NCBI RefSeq assembly: GCF_037975245.1
Contig: NC_092582.1
Span: 5,558,001 to 5,622,000, forward strand
Source: Apostichopus japonicus
Lineage: Eukaryota > Echinodermata > Holothuroidea > Aspidochirotida > Stichopodidae
DNA: 64,000 nt
Reading direction: 5' to 3'
The stretch's first letter is position 1. Each line of letters starts with the position of its first letter. The position numbers were made by a program, and so were the translations under genes. Positions 1 to 11,100 of the stretch are shown piece after piece. The notes beneath the pieces are model-generated. The model did not search any database, was not told where the DNA came from, and saw nothing but the letters and a program-made list of their open reading frames with translations.

Positions 1-609
1 AACAGGTTATCTGAAATGGGCACAAACTGGCTCAAGGGGTCAAACGGTTATTTCAAATGGTGGAAAACTTGACCATTTTCTCAAAAATATTTCACAGTGT
101 ATACAAAATGTCACGTTATAATGCTCAACAATTATTTAAGGGAATCGCTAGCTGAAAACTGGTAAAATGTGTCTACATTTCACATAGGAAGACTGTCCTT
201 TCTGGATGTTGAAACATTTTGGTTTAAAATTCTGTACTGTAAAATCCTTATGAGTGAATGACATGGTTGATGCCCACAAGGGATTGCTACAAATCTTTCC
301 TGGTTCTCACTTAATTCTTTAATTCACTTTAATTGCTCTACATTAGTCAGAGAGTTACTTTGAATTTTGAGCACATTGTATGGCAAGTAATCACAAAGCT
401 AACTGGCATTCTGGTTAAATTACTGTATTTGTTGCATCTCCCCACCCCTCTCCTACAACATTTACATGACAAACAAGTGGGGGGAGGAATGGGGGGGGGG
501 AGATTGGTGATAATTGGATCACAAAAATCTCCACATGCTTGCAACTGGAAGAAAGACAATCACAATGTCACTATATGTTTCCTGAATTTCAAAGCATAAA
601 CCATATCTA

Positions 610-671
610 CTATACATATATTTCCTGCACTCCAGAAGTCATGAGGAAATCGGGAGGAGGCTTCATTCCAC
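610..671 (-). CDS. probable terminal coding exon of an unrecognised gene
   Basis: On the minus strand an acceptor (AAACAG) at 672-674 is followed by an open reading of two completing bases and 19 codons ending in TAG at 610-612. It encodes GMKPPPDFLMTSGVQEIYV. The C-terminus -IYV resembles a class II PDZ ligand; this is only a resemblance. The exon needs an upstream exon ending in phase 1. The nearest confident upstream exon (2718-2833) ends in phase 0, so at least one exon between them is missing from my model. I do not recognise the product. A second frame through the same bases is also open, which lowers confidence. Confidence 0.4.
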
Positions 672-767
672 CTGTTTACAGACTTTACAGTATTAACCAT
701 TACAACAACTACTAAAGCCTCTCTAGCACTCAAGACTGCCCAACATTCTCAACTTTACTTTTATTTT

Positions 768-1060
768 GACGAGTTGCACACTTACTACCATCTCGACAAG
801 ATGACAAAATTCAGAAAATTGATGCATTGACGAGATCCGTTATCTCGTCAAAACGACAATTTTCTGAATTTTGTCAACTTGTTGAGATGGTAGTAAGTGT
901 GCAACTCGTCAATTTGCAGAAAATTGTTGCATTGACGAGATCCGTTATCTCGTCAAAACGTCAATTTTCTGATTTTTGTCACGTTACCATCTCGTCAACT
1001 CGTCAATTTGCAGATAATTGTCGTTTTGTCAAGTTGGTAACGCGTCAATGCAATGTCCCT
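768..1060. repeat. foldback element with 54-bp inverted arms and nested GACGAG palindromes
   Basis: Bases 768-821 and 857-910 are inverted copies of each other with about 52 of 54 matches. The 35-bp loop is itself palindromic (GACGAGAT ... ATCTCGTC). The loop palindrome recurs near 933-956, followed by a more diverged arm to about 1047. The unit therefore looks like a duplicated foldback transposon. Short open frames crossing it are products of the repeat and are not genes. Confidence 0.75.
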
Positions 1061-1154
1061 TCTACGCTTCCGTAAATAGAATATATGTGGCTGCACTGAT
1101 AGACACTGCAGCTGCTGTCTTTAAATATCAGATCATGGTAACCAGTAACCACTA

Positions 1155-1232
1155 CATATCTCAATGGCAACATGGAAAGTCAAAATGTGGAATGCCAACG
1201 TGGAATGTCAATGTCAACGTGGAATGTCAAAA
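1155..1232. repeat. short tandem repeat, GTGGAATGTCAA type
   Basis: Four imperfect copies of a unit like AACGTGGAATGTC lie immediately before the U2-like sequence. No function is implied. Confidence 0.6.
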
Positions 1233-1251
1233 CCTGATGTATAGTGTTTAG

Positions 1252-1440
1252 ATCGCTTCTCGGCCTTTTGGCAAAGATCATGTGTAGTACAGTATCTGTT
1301 CCCTTTCGAGGGGAATGGTGATGCACACCCGATGATGATCACACAGTCACAGTCCCGATGCAAGGGGACTGGGGTTGAGAGCGGATCAGTCGTTCGGTAG
1401 TTTGGTTTTTGTGCCCAGGTTCTTTCCTGGGCAACTTTTT
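1252..1440 (+). ncRNA. U2 snRNA-headed retroposon or divergent U2-like RNA
   Basis: The first 45-50 bases match the 5' end of U2 snRNA: ATCGCTTCTCGGCCTTTTGG forms stem-loop I, and the branch-point-recognition GTGTAGTA follows, here with a 5-base insertion. The rest is not U2. It forms a TTCCC/GGGGAA hairpin, an AGTCCC/GGGGACT hairpin, an Sm-like GGTTTTTG at 1404-1411, and a perfect 8-bp hairpin (1412-1419 with 1426-1433) followed by T5. The 12-base GATGTATAGTGT at 1236-1247 recurs with one mismatch at 1449-1460, which suggests a retroposition target duplication. U2-headed SINEs (SINEU) are known in crocodilians. Alternatives are a chimeric U2 pseudogene or a divergent snRNA. The match to U2 is by my own recognition of the sequence. 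Confidence 0.65.
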
Positions 1441-1460
1441 CTTAAAAAGATGTTTAGTGT

Positions 1461-2717
1461 AGTGCAACATGTCAACACCAGTTCCGTACCTTGAAGCACA
1501 TGTATGAATTATTACAATCGCCAGACTTACAGTATACAGAAAACTAAAATGTGTGGATGAATACAGTACTACAGTATAAAGTAGGGTCAATTTATCCTTG
1601 CATAGTGACTTTTGACTTGAGGTCTCAAGAGGTATGTACAAATCTATATCATTCTGGCGGAATCTGATCAAATTTCATTGAAATCACAGACTGGATCCAA
1701 AATACACAACCAAAGAGCAAATCAGAGAAATTGCCATTACTGCTAACCTTTAAAAGTATCTAGTCCAGCTTAAGAAGTTCTATTTTTGACTAATGAAATT
1801 TGAAAATACTACTACTGTACTGTAGAAGCAGCCTGATGAAACTGCATGTATGCAATTCCTACACATTCTGTACCATAACTGTGAAACTGAAGGAACAGGT
1901 GTGATGTCATAGTTGCACATTTACAGCATAATGTTCTGGTTTTTTTTTTTTTCAAACTTTGTTTCGATCTTGAATTGGATAGGGTTCCAACTTTTCTTCA
2001 TGGGGTTTGAAGTAACCTACTGTATGACTGTGGTGTAATTGTTAATGCATCTCAATTTTGGAGAAGAAACTTTGGATAAACACTTCAAGGAAGAATGTAG
2101 AACAGATTTGTCCGGGTGCATGAAATGACACCCATATCTAATTCACTTTTGCTACAAAACATGTCAACTTCAAATGTTATCTTGACAAAGATACAGGTAG
2201 AATTAAATGCAAATTTCATTACAGTAGGATGCTTCTACAGTTCTAGAATGTCGCTCTTTCATCAACCCCCAAAAAGCTCTTGGCATAGCAAAATTATGGT
2301 ATGCCATCATACAGCACTTTTATTCACTTATACACAGATACAGTAACAGCTCAGTATTATATGAGAGATGGAATCCACAAACCTCAAAAAACTAAGATCT
2401 ACACCTACTATTACTGTAGAAGTGAAATATTCCATGCTAGCCCGATGACACCATTTGCCACCTGTTTGATAAGTCCTAGTAATGACAATCTTAATGAGCT
2501 CAACAGCAATTAATACCAATATCATCACGATTTACACTTAATATCCTATTCCATCCTATCTAGACTTGTGAGTTGTAATTAAGCTTTACTTTAAAAATGA
2601 CTAGGACCAAGCACAGTTGGTCAAATTATCATAGGTCTACATATTAACCATAGGTTTACATACTGTACCTACCATTTTCCAAGAGTCAATTTATTTAAAA
2701 TGTACTGTAAGACTTAC
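1461..2717. other. intronic or intergenic sequence, no gene seen
   Basis: Low-complexity AT-rich sequence with T-runs. Short open frames here have no splice signals or composition that I can support as coding. Confidence 0.4.
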
Positions 2718-2833
2718 CCTCAATGGTTTATTTACTGATGGAGGTCCCATCGTGCTGGTTTGTGGTGGGCTTGGTGAAGTTGGTGACTGGTCTAGGCTAC
2801 TGACAACTGTATTTGTACTTTCGTGCAACTTTT
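2718..2833 (-). CDS. internal coding exon of an unrecognised gene
   Basis: On the minus strand the exon lies between a CTTGCAG acceptor and a consensus GTAAGT donor. It is 116 bases: two completing bases plus 38 codons, with no stop in the chosen frame. The product is rich in Ser, Thr and Pro (KLHESTNTVVSSLDQSPTSP, then PPQTSTMGPPSV), so it is probably a disordered linker. Its 5' phase (needs one base) matches the phase-1 end of the exon at 4206-4326, giving Glu across the junction. I do not recognise the gene. It may be a separate gene or a 3' continuation of the giant gene upstream; the phases of the latter do not join directly. Confidence 0.6.
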
Positions 2834-3689
2834 CTGCAAGTTTAATTGAACAAGTGTTGTCTCAATGTCCTTAAAGAAATATGACGATGAGAAGCTATAA
2901 ATAACTAGCCTATCTGTTGTTACTGACAAGAGTGATTGTGAGCTTTCAAGGGGTAGCTACATTAGCTGATATTGACAATGCTACTTGAATTTGAAATATC
3001 ACTATAGTACAGTGTAGGCTACACAATACAGCTATACATAGTACAGTAGCCTAATTGAACTTTTATCATTTCCGCTACATTCAATGAACAGAAGCGAGAA
3101 CTATATTGTTTCCGAAAAATAGCATTAATCCTGAACGAAACTATGTAACCTTTAAGATGATTATGAAACAATATCCAATCTCAAACACACAAACCATGAG
3201 AGGTGACAGATTATGCTCAGCGACGCATGCAGCTGGTAGTAGTTGTAATATGGCACATGTGGACGCGGTAGTATCCAACTTTTACAACTGTTATTGTCGT
3301 TACCTTCATGAAGCACCTACAAATCAGTTCCGCAATTCGTTACACTGTACGGCTTATACCTCGTTCTAAGGGAGTCGGGATATGGTGGTCTGTTTATATG
3401 CCTATAGCATTGCAACCTGCACCGATTGGAGTAAAATTGTCTGTGACATATCAAAAGTAATGTGTTTTGGCCTGCCGTCAGCTTTAAAAATAAGGCAGAG
3501 ATCGGTGGATAGGGTCTGATCGGAGGCAGGGTCAGGCACGCATCAGGCAGATTGTGGTACACAATTTTGAGAAATGCACTCGCTAATGTTATTAAACTGT
3601 ATGATAAAATGGGATGACGATTTAGAAAGGTAACCTTTTAACCTCTCCAGTTCCCCCGCCTCCTCCCCACATATAGTCCTATTAACCAA

Positions 3690-3770
3690 CGCCACGGTCT
3701 GGGGAGGGGTATGGCCGTCTGGGAGGGGTATAGGGCGGTCTGGGGAAGGGAAGAGCGGTCTGTGAGATGT
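3690..3770. repeat. minisatellite, GGTCTGGGGAGGGGTAT type
   Basis: Three to four imperfect copies of a 17-20 bp G-rich unit. Confidence 0.6.
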
Positions 3771-4205
3771 AGTGGTTATTCAAATTAATTTAAAGCTATT
3801 TTGAGTATAATTGTTCCTCCTTTTGCATCACACATACTGTATATCACTCAATGTAACTGAAATGAAATATGTGGTTTACTTGACGCCGTGGCAAGTAAAA
3901 TACAAAACATAATGTATCCCATGTATAAGCCTTAATGTATTATGCTTAATTATTTCCATGTATTAAGGTTACCCCCTCTCAATATTGTGCAACATGTTAT
4001 AAGAAACATGCTAATTAATGTTTTCAGCAACGTTTTCTTATCTTGAATGATGGTCAAATACTGCTAAAAGGTTGTAGCAATTCAGAAAGGTGAAAAATAC
4101 TTCACAATTTTATGCTAATTATACGCTGGTGTAACGTTTGTTTCTACCATATTGGGAAGAGTCTCTCACACTCCACCACATCCACGTAAAACAACCACCA
4201 GTTAC

Positions 4206-4326
4206 CTGCTGTCAATGTTGAGGAGTGAGACCTAAGGCGAAAGTCCTGTTTTTCGCGTTTCCAAAGATATATCGAATGAATCCACTCTTCGTCCAGGTGC
4301 ACGTTTTTAACGGGAGAGATGAGGGA
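4206..4326 (-). CDS. probable internal coding exon of the same unrecognised gene
   Basis: After a TGCTATTAG acceptor the minus strand reads 40 codons and one base in phase 0, up to a GCAG|GTAACT donor. The reading contains VHLDEEWIHSIYLWKREKQ and ends SHSSTLTA. Its phase-1 end fits the exon at 2718-2833 exactly. A second frame through the exon is open for most of its length but stops before the donor. A further candidate exon at 4438-4522 (CTTTTGCAG acceptor, GTAAGT donor, containing DRNNLDYNLNRKQ) ends in phase 2 and does not join this exon without a stop. That candidate may be an alternative exon or not real. Confidence 0.45.
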
Positions 4327-4522
4327 CTAATAGCAGGTAGATGATGTATGTAAGTATTAATTTAATGCTAAAAGAGGCAAAATGACAAATAGAAGAAAAA
4401 AATGATAGATAGAAAGAAAAATAAACGATATACTTACATGATGAGCTCGAACCGAGCAAGTAGTGAGACCTGTTTCCTATTCAGGTTGTAATCTAGGTTA
4501 TTTCTGTCACATAATCCATTAA

Positions 4523-7500
4523 CTGCAAAAGATTATTCATTCATATAATATTTAAGGTGATCTTAAGCAGTGACAAAATCAAGTCTGGAAGACCTAAGTG
4601 GGTCAGAGGAATAAGGAGGCGGGGGGGGGGGGGTGTCGGGCGAGAAAACTTCACGGCTGGACGACCATTTGTTGATCTGAATTTTAAACCCATGAAAACT
4701 AATATTACGTAAGCTATCAGAGCCGAAATATTACACCTTCTTTATTATCAAATCGCCAAGCCAAGTAGTTTAACCTCGAAGTGTGTTCGTCAGGGGAGAG
4801 GGGTTGAATTACCGGTAATTATCGGTAATTTAACAATATCTTGTAGGTAGACGATACTTGAAGCTGGTAGTATAATGTTAGGTCTTCTATACAGGCAACG
4901 CATCTCATCTGTCCTCATTGTCCAAAATCCAGGGATATGCATGGGATTCCCATGCTAACATTGTCTACAGGCATATTAGTTATATTAGTGACCAGTCATT
5001 TCGGATGGATAATTTCTCGGCTACCAACAGTTCCTACCATATATATATATATGCCATAAGTTTGATGACTGTACAGGACAACATATTTGCCTTCAAAAAC
5101 CACAAATATATAATACGTATTGTAAGGTAGCGGAGCGGATAGAAGGGGTGGGGGAGGGGAAAAGAGCGCTGTTTCATACATTAGAAATTTCTTGTTTTTC
5201 CTTCAGTCATTAAGAGGCACCCTCTTGTTTTTTAATGCTTTTTCGTATTTTGAAGTGAGAGAACATGGCATAAAAATGTGCCATGTTGTTGAAAAGTTTT
5301 CTTGTTAACAATTCATATGCTAGAAGATGTGGGAAAATGCAGAAAAAGGTAAGCTTTGAGGTACGTGCATGATTTCACCCTTAAAATGTCCCACTGTATC
5401 TCGAAGTTTGTGCCATCTCCTTCCATGCTCCACCCCGTCGCCCGTCTCCCCCCCCCCCCCCCACCCCTCCGTCTTCCTCGGTGACGCGTAACGTGATCAA
5501 AAGCCTTCAAAATTGGATTCAAATATGCTACAAGATCAATTGATCAAGTTAAATCATACAATCACTTTACTGACATTAAGGCATTAAATTGCCTAATTGA
5601 ACAATCCTCAGCATCTGCAAAATTTGGAAGGTTAGAACTACCAGGGAAGTACATTTGACAACTACTAGAAACAATTAGATTGTTGAAATTTGGGATCAAT
5701 ACGGATGACTCATAGCGAATATATATGATACATAGTGTTGCGCGAAATGTGTTGTCCACATACGTGCCACTCACGCTCTCAATTTCATTCAAAAATTAAA
5801 TAAAACAATTTTTAAGCTGCCCATTTGATATATATTTGACACTCTTGGATGTCCGATACAAATTAAGAGAATGTTATAAACTATATGCGTTAATATCTAT
5901 ATTGGTACCTACTTTACATTTACAGACTATATCAGCAGTTCGTGATTTGGTGTTTAAATCTTATTCAGGTGCAAAGCTTCAAATACTGAAATGCTATCAA
6001 ATATGCAAATGCGCAAATTTACATCTTCCTCAAACCTCAATTCCCTTTCCCTTTGTTGTAGTAGTTAATTGACCTCTTAATTTAATTGATTCTATATTTC
6101 GTCAACATAATAATAATAAATGCAGGTAATGCATATACACATATTCCATTCATTACTTATATATACCATTTAGAACTGTACTATAGAAAAATTTTGATTT
6201 CCATTAAACTAAGAAAGCCTTATTAGTATCGACTGAGTAACGACGATATTTAAGGTATATTACTGTGCAAACGATTAAGATAAGATACCTTGATCTTAAA
6301 CTAACCATATGAGTTTCACATTAAATGGATTATACAACTGTTCGTTATGTCAAAACAGTCAGAAAGTTTAAAACGTACAAATCACTTTTTGAATTTTCTT
6401 TTACATATTTGAAAATATCGGCATGGTATGCACAGTGCATGGTGACAATAGCCAGTAAAGGACGTTCACTGAGTTTTGTACTCATAATTTTGCTGTATTA
6501 AAAATTCATTTAAGGAATATATGAGTATAACTTCAGAATAACACCTTAGATGCATAATGTCATACGATATATCTAAGCATTGTGGCCCATGGTAAGTTGA
6601 ACAAAACTGTTATCCATCTAGTGAATAACTTGCATGAAAGAATTCCATTAGCATCATTCAATTTCAACATAAATGTACCAAGAATAATTTTAATAGTGAT
6701 CTAACGGTTTTTTGGTAGAAAGATAATGATTTTCGTCGGATAAGTATTTCCAATATTATACAGAAAAACAAAAGCCTTTTGAACTTAATTTCCATTAAGG
6801 CACTCTTTCGGCTGTTGCCAGATATAATTTAACAAACTATCTCCAAATTGGTAAAAAATATATGTTAGCTAGTTACTCAAGAAAGGTTTCAAGAGATATA
6901 TGCAATAGTCACAAATTTGTGTAAATAGAATGAAATTAACGTGCAACTCTTAATTATAATATGCACACAAACAGTACTGGGTTACTCAGTAATCCTGAAG
7001 GTCCAAATTCATCGGACACACAGAATGAAACATTTACAACATGTATACATAACGAACTACGGCAATCACCCTACAATGATGAATAGACTGACTTGGTAAG
7101 GACAACCCGTTTTCATATTTCGCGGTCAACATCCATTATTTGCTGATAGCCAGCCCATGACAATTCGATAGATTTCAGTCACGTCCATTACCTTATCAAT
7201 TACCTTTACCTTATCCATTACCTTATAACGAAAAGACAAAAATATGTAGATACGTAATAAGTACAAAGTTATAGGAATATACGAATACACTCTAAGATCT
7301 AGCATACCAAATATGTACAACTAATACAAATTACATTATTTTGTGAAAGTATAGAAGTTTACAATAAACATACCTAGGTAAGTGTGACAACTTCAGTGGT
7401 ATGTTGAAACATTGCATAACCGAATAAAACATGCATTATTAACTTTTACATCATATATTAAAACTGCTTTTGAAATTTGACCGGCAATTTTGACAGAAGT

Positions 7501-8172
7501 ACCGAGTATTAACCAACATAAGGTTGTAACTAGCCAGCCAAAACCCTCCGAGACTGTTTCACTTAGTAAAGTTTGAAGGTAAATTGTAGTCATTAAATCA
7601 CATATATAATTCACATTAGTACGTTAGTACTAATCTAATGTAAAATAGACAATCGTAAATGCTTCACAAATTTCGAATGGAACTTCAGGACTTGATATGA
7701 GTTTTGATTAGTCAAAGTTAGTAATCAATATAGTAGCATTCATGACCCCGAAACAGTTCTCAAGAAAGAATATTTTCAATTATACTGAAAAGTATTGTTA
7801 ATACCTACTAATGAAACTTAACTGCATTCTTATACAATTCAAACTGCACTGCACTATTAACATGAGTCTGGTAGCACGTATTTAGTACAGTGCTATGTAG
7901 TAGTTTTTCCGTGTGAGTATTGTTAACAGCTTAATGTATACACTTACTTATTGTAGTTCGTAGTCACAAGATCTTAAGCATAATTTTCTATATACATTTT
8001 CACGAAAAATGTTTAGCGCGCAAAATATAAGTAGTTCATGAAATCGATATGTTGAGGGTGTAAGGAGATAAGAGAGAGATACAAATGGTTATAAACACTT
8101 AGTTGATTAACGATTTAAAAAGTGACTCCATGAGGACTGTAAAGACTGCTTACAAGGGGAAAATGATAATAC
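4523..8172. other. long stretch with no supported gene
   Basis: AT-rich sequence with a poly-G run near 4620, a poly-C run near 5450 and a TA repeat near 5040. It must hold any 3' UTR of the giant gene and the missing 5' exons of the downstream minus-strand gene. I found no exon here with matching signals and phase. Confidence 0.4.
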
Positions 8173-11100
8173 CTACTTCTTTAAATCTCTCTCGGGTTTC
8201 TGGTAGCCGGAATAGGCTGTGTATTTTTTATTTTTTGTAGAATGTTCACTCGACGAATCGTAAGCACGATAACCTGTAAGCAAAGTCGTAGATTTGGATT
8301 CAATAACCCCTGACATAGACAGGTCTTGTTTAACCTTGCCCTTTTCACGTATTATGGAAGTGGCAACAGGGCCTTTGGAAGAAGAAGAATCTCCGACACC
8401 GATCGCACCTGAAACGTCGTATTGATCACAAACTGAGCTCCCATCGGAGTCGGTCGTCATTTCATCACCGTTTTCTGCCAATGACCTCTTTTTCAGTAGG
8501 TATCCACTTCCTTGAGAAGCTGTCTTTCGAACTCTCAAGATGGACTTAAGATGATCTGCATCATTTTCAGAGTCCCCGGTGTCGATGTCCCCTTCCACTC
8601 CACCTTTTAGTCCTGCATCATCTCTTCCTAGTGGGGATCCGCCATAAAGCTCATTCAGTCTTGTAGTGATACCCTTGGATGATCGGCTTTCAAGTTCCAA
8701 CATCTTCTTGGAAACGGGGATGGGTTCAGACCGCCTTGTTGAAGTCTTTGTCGACGAGTAAGAATATTCCCTTTTACCTTCCGTTTCTTTCTTTCGCAAG
8801 TCCTCCTGGTCGGCGAACCTGACCTGACCTGCTTTTCCATTTCTATTCGTTCCTTTTCCTCTTCCACTCAGATATCCCGTTCTTGTTTCTTTATTTGCAG
8901 TATCATGTAATAATGATTGCATCGGTCCCCTAGTTTGTCCAAACAATGATGGTAGAACAGCTGTACCTCTGGACCAAGTAGAGTGGTGGTAGCCTGTGCT
9001 CATAGTAGGACTAACGTTACTTGTTGTAAGAATAGCTGTCGTGTACGTTGCACTCGGGGTAGATGCTTGTAGAATCATCACTTGGCATCGTGGAGGAAGC
9101 TTCTGTAGAATGGTAGTAGCAACATTTACCATTTGAGCAGGACTTTCGGTGCTGTTACTGTTAATGATTGATGTCTTAGATTTAGAGGTAGAACTTGAGA
9201 TGGATCCCAAACTCTCTGCCTGCTTGAGAAGGTTGTATAACTCCGCATCAAGTCTAGCGGTTTCAGCGTCAGATTTTCGCGATACTTTCGTGTTTCTTAT
9301 TAATTTGACTGGCTCTTCTTTAATTGAATTAAGTTTTCTTGTATGGTGGTCACTACTTGAGGATCGAAACTGATGATTCATAGACTGCACTTCCTGATGG
9401 TCTTGACCATGAACGTAATCGGTGAGATTTCGTTCGATCTGTGATAAGGAGGTTTGTTTTTGTACATTGCTGCCGGCAACGGATTTCTGCGCCAAAAGTT
9501 GAGAACTTACTTCACTTGGAAACAGCACGGGTGAGCTAGCCGAGTCTCTCAATACTGGACCAATCTGTACATATCTGTCTGAAGTATCGACGAGGCGTTC
9601 AGGACTAGTTGAGTTGTCTTGGTAAGTGGTTCTAGATGCGAACTGAATTGGGACGTCCCTAACACGCCTGACTGTTTGGGATTCGGTTGATATTTGCTGT
9701 TGCGCAAGAGCCGAGCCTGTTGAAGCTTCCTTTGTAGCTGGTTGGAATTGCATAGAAGATGAAGTATATCCGAAATCATCAGAAGTTTGTACTTGAGCTG
9801 GCCGTCCCGGTAAGGGTGTTCGATGGGCTTGAATTCCCTGATTTCTCCTCTCTATAACCATATCAGTGCCGTGCGTTCTCGTGCTTGACGAAGATGAAGT
9901 TAGGCTATCATGAAAAACTGATTTTTCATCCCTTTGAGGAGTAGCTTGTACGGGGGTATTCGTTAATGCATTAATCACCATCGATTGCGTCCCTTCGTCG
10001 ATGTGTGATGGGATGTATACATACTGGTCTGATCGCTGTTTTCGATCAACCATTGGTAGGTCAGTTTGGAGACCAAATGTCTTGGTAGAGACGTGTAGGG
10101 CAGGACTAGTTCCGGTCTCAGACACGACAGGCTCGATCTGAATAGTAAATTCTTTAAGCATTCTCTTCTGAGTTGTGGTACCTCTCTCCATTATTGTGGG
10201 CTGAGTTTGTGATATTCTCTCAAGTGATTGTGGCTTCATTTCGGTGACTTGCACACCCTGGTCATTTGTGGGACAATCAACCTGAGTTGGGATACTTCTT
10301 ACTTTCATTTTGTGAGCAGATATTCCTTTGTCGATTACGACGGACTTTTGTGACGTCACCAAAGCAAGGTTTGCAACTTGAAGCTCATGAGTTATGTCCT
10401 CCCGCAGTTCCTTTTCTATCTCTTCCCGTAGCCGCGGCTCAAGTTCTTGCCTCACAGACTCCTTAATCTCATGTTTAATTTCTCGTTCTTTTTGGTTATA
10501 CACCTCACTCCTGTACCTCTCAATAAGCTCCTCCTTCACTTCACTCTCCAGTTTATCGGCTAATTCATTTCTAACTTCCCATGTCATTTCATTTTTGAGA
10601 TCACTTTTGACTGTGTCCTTCAATGTGTCCCTGAGGTCCCTGGTAACATATGGTTTCATTTCCTCTCGAAGGGCTTCTTCGACACTCTTCTTGATTTCAC
10701 CTCTAACCCGAAGTTTAACTTCGTCTCGTACTTCCTCAGCAATCTCGCGTTTTACTTCGTGTCGAACGTCTAAGGCTACCTCTTTCTTAATGTCACTGCG
10801 CACTTCAAAAGCAACTTCTCGTTTTACCGAGTCCCTTAATTCTTCTTTCAATTCTTTTATTACGTCATCTCTGACGTAGTCTTCTATGAGATTGCGAACA
10901 TTTGCTTCAACGTCTTTAGCAACCTGTCGTCGGACATCATCTTCAACTTCTCTAGCGACTTCCTTCCTTACGTCAATTTCAATTTCTCTCTTAACTTCAT
11001 CCTTCAATTCATGTTTCAAGTCCCTTCTGGTATTCTCCCTTAATACATGTAGTTCCTTTTCATTAAGATAACTTGGTTCAGGTGCCTCAGTGGATGAAAA

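Noticed and set aside
4438-4522. Exon with DRNNLDYNLNRKQ and a good GTAAGT donor
   Set aside because: Its phase-2 end cannot join the next supported exon without a stop. Kept only as a note in the neighbouring exon entry.
7393-7614. 73-codon minus-strand frame with a hydrophobic stretch
   Set aside because: No acceptor or donor in matching phase, no Met context and no family resemblance.
10394-10879. 161-codon serine-rich plus-strand frame opposite the giant gene
   Set aside because: It is the antisense of the octad repeat; the open frame follows from the repeated codons and has no independent support.
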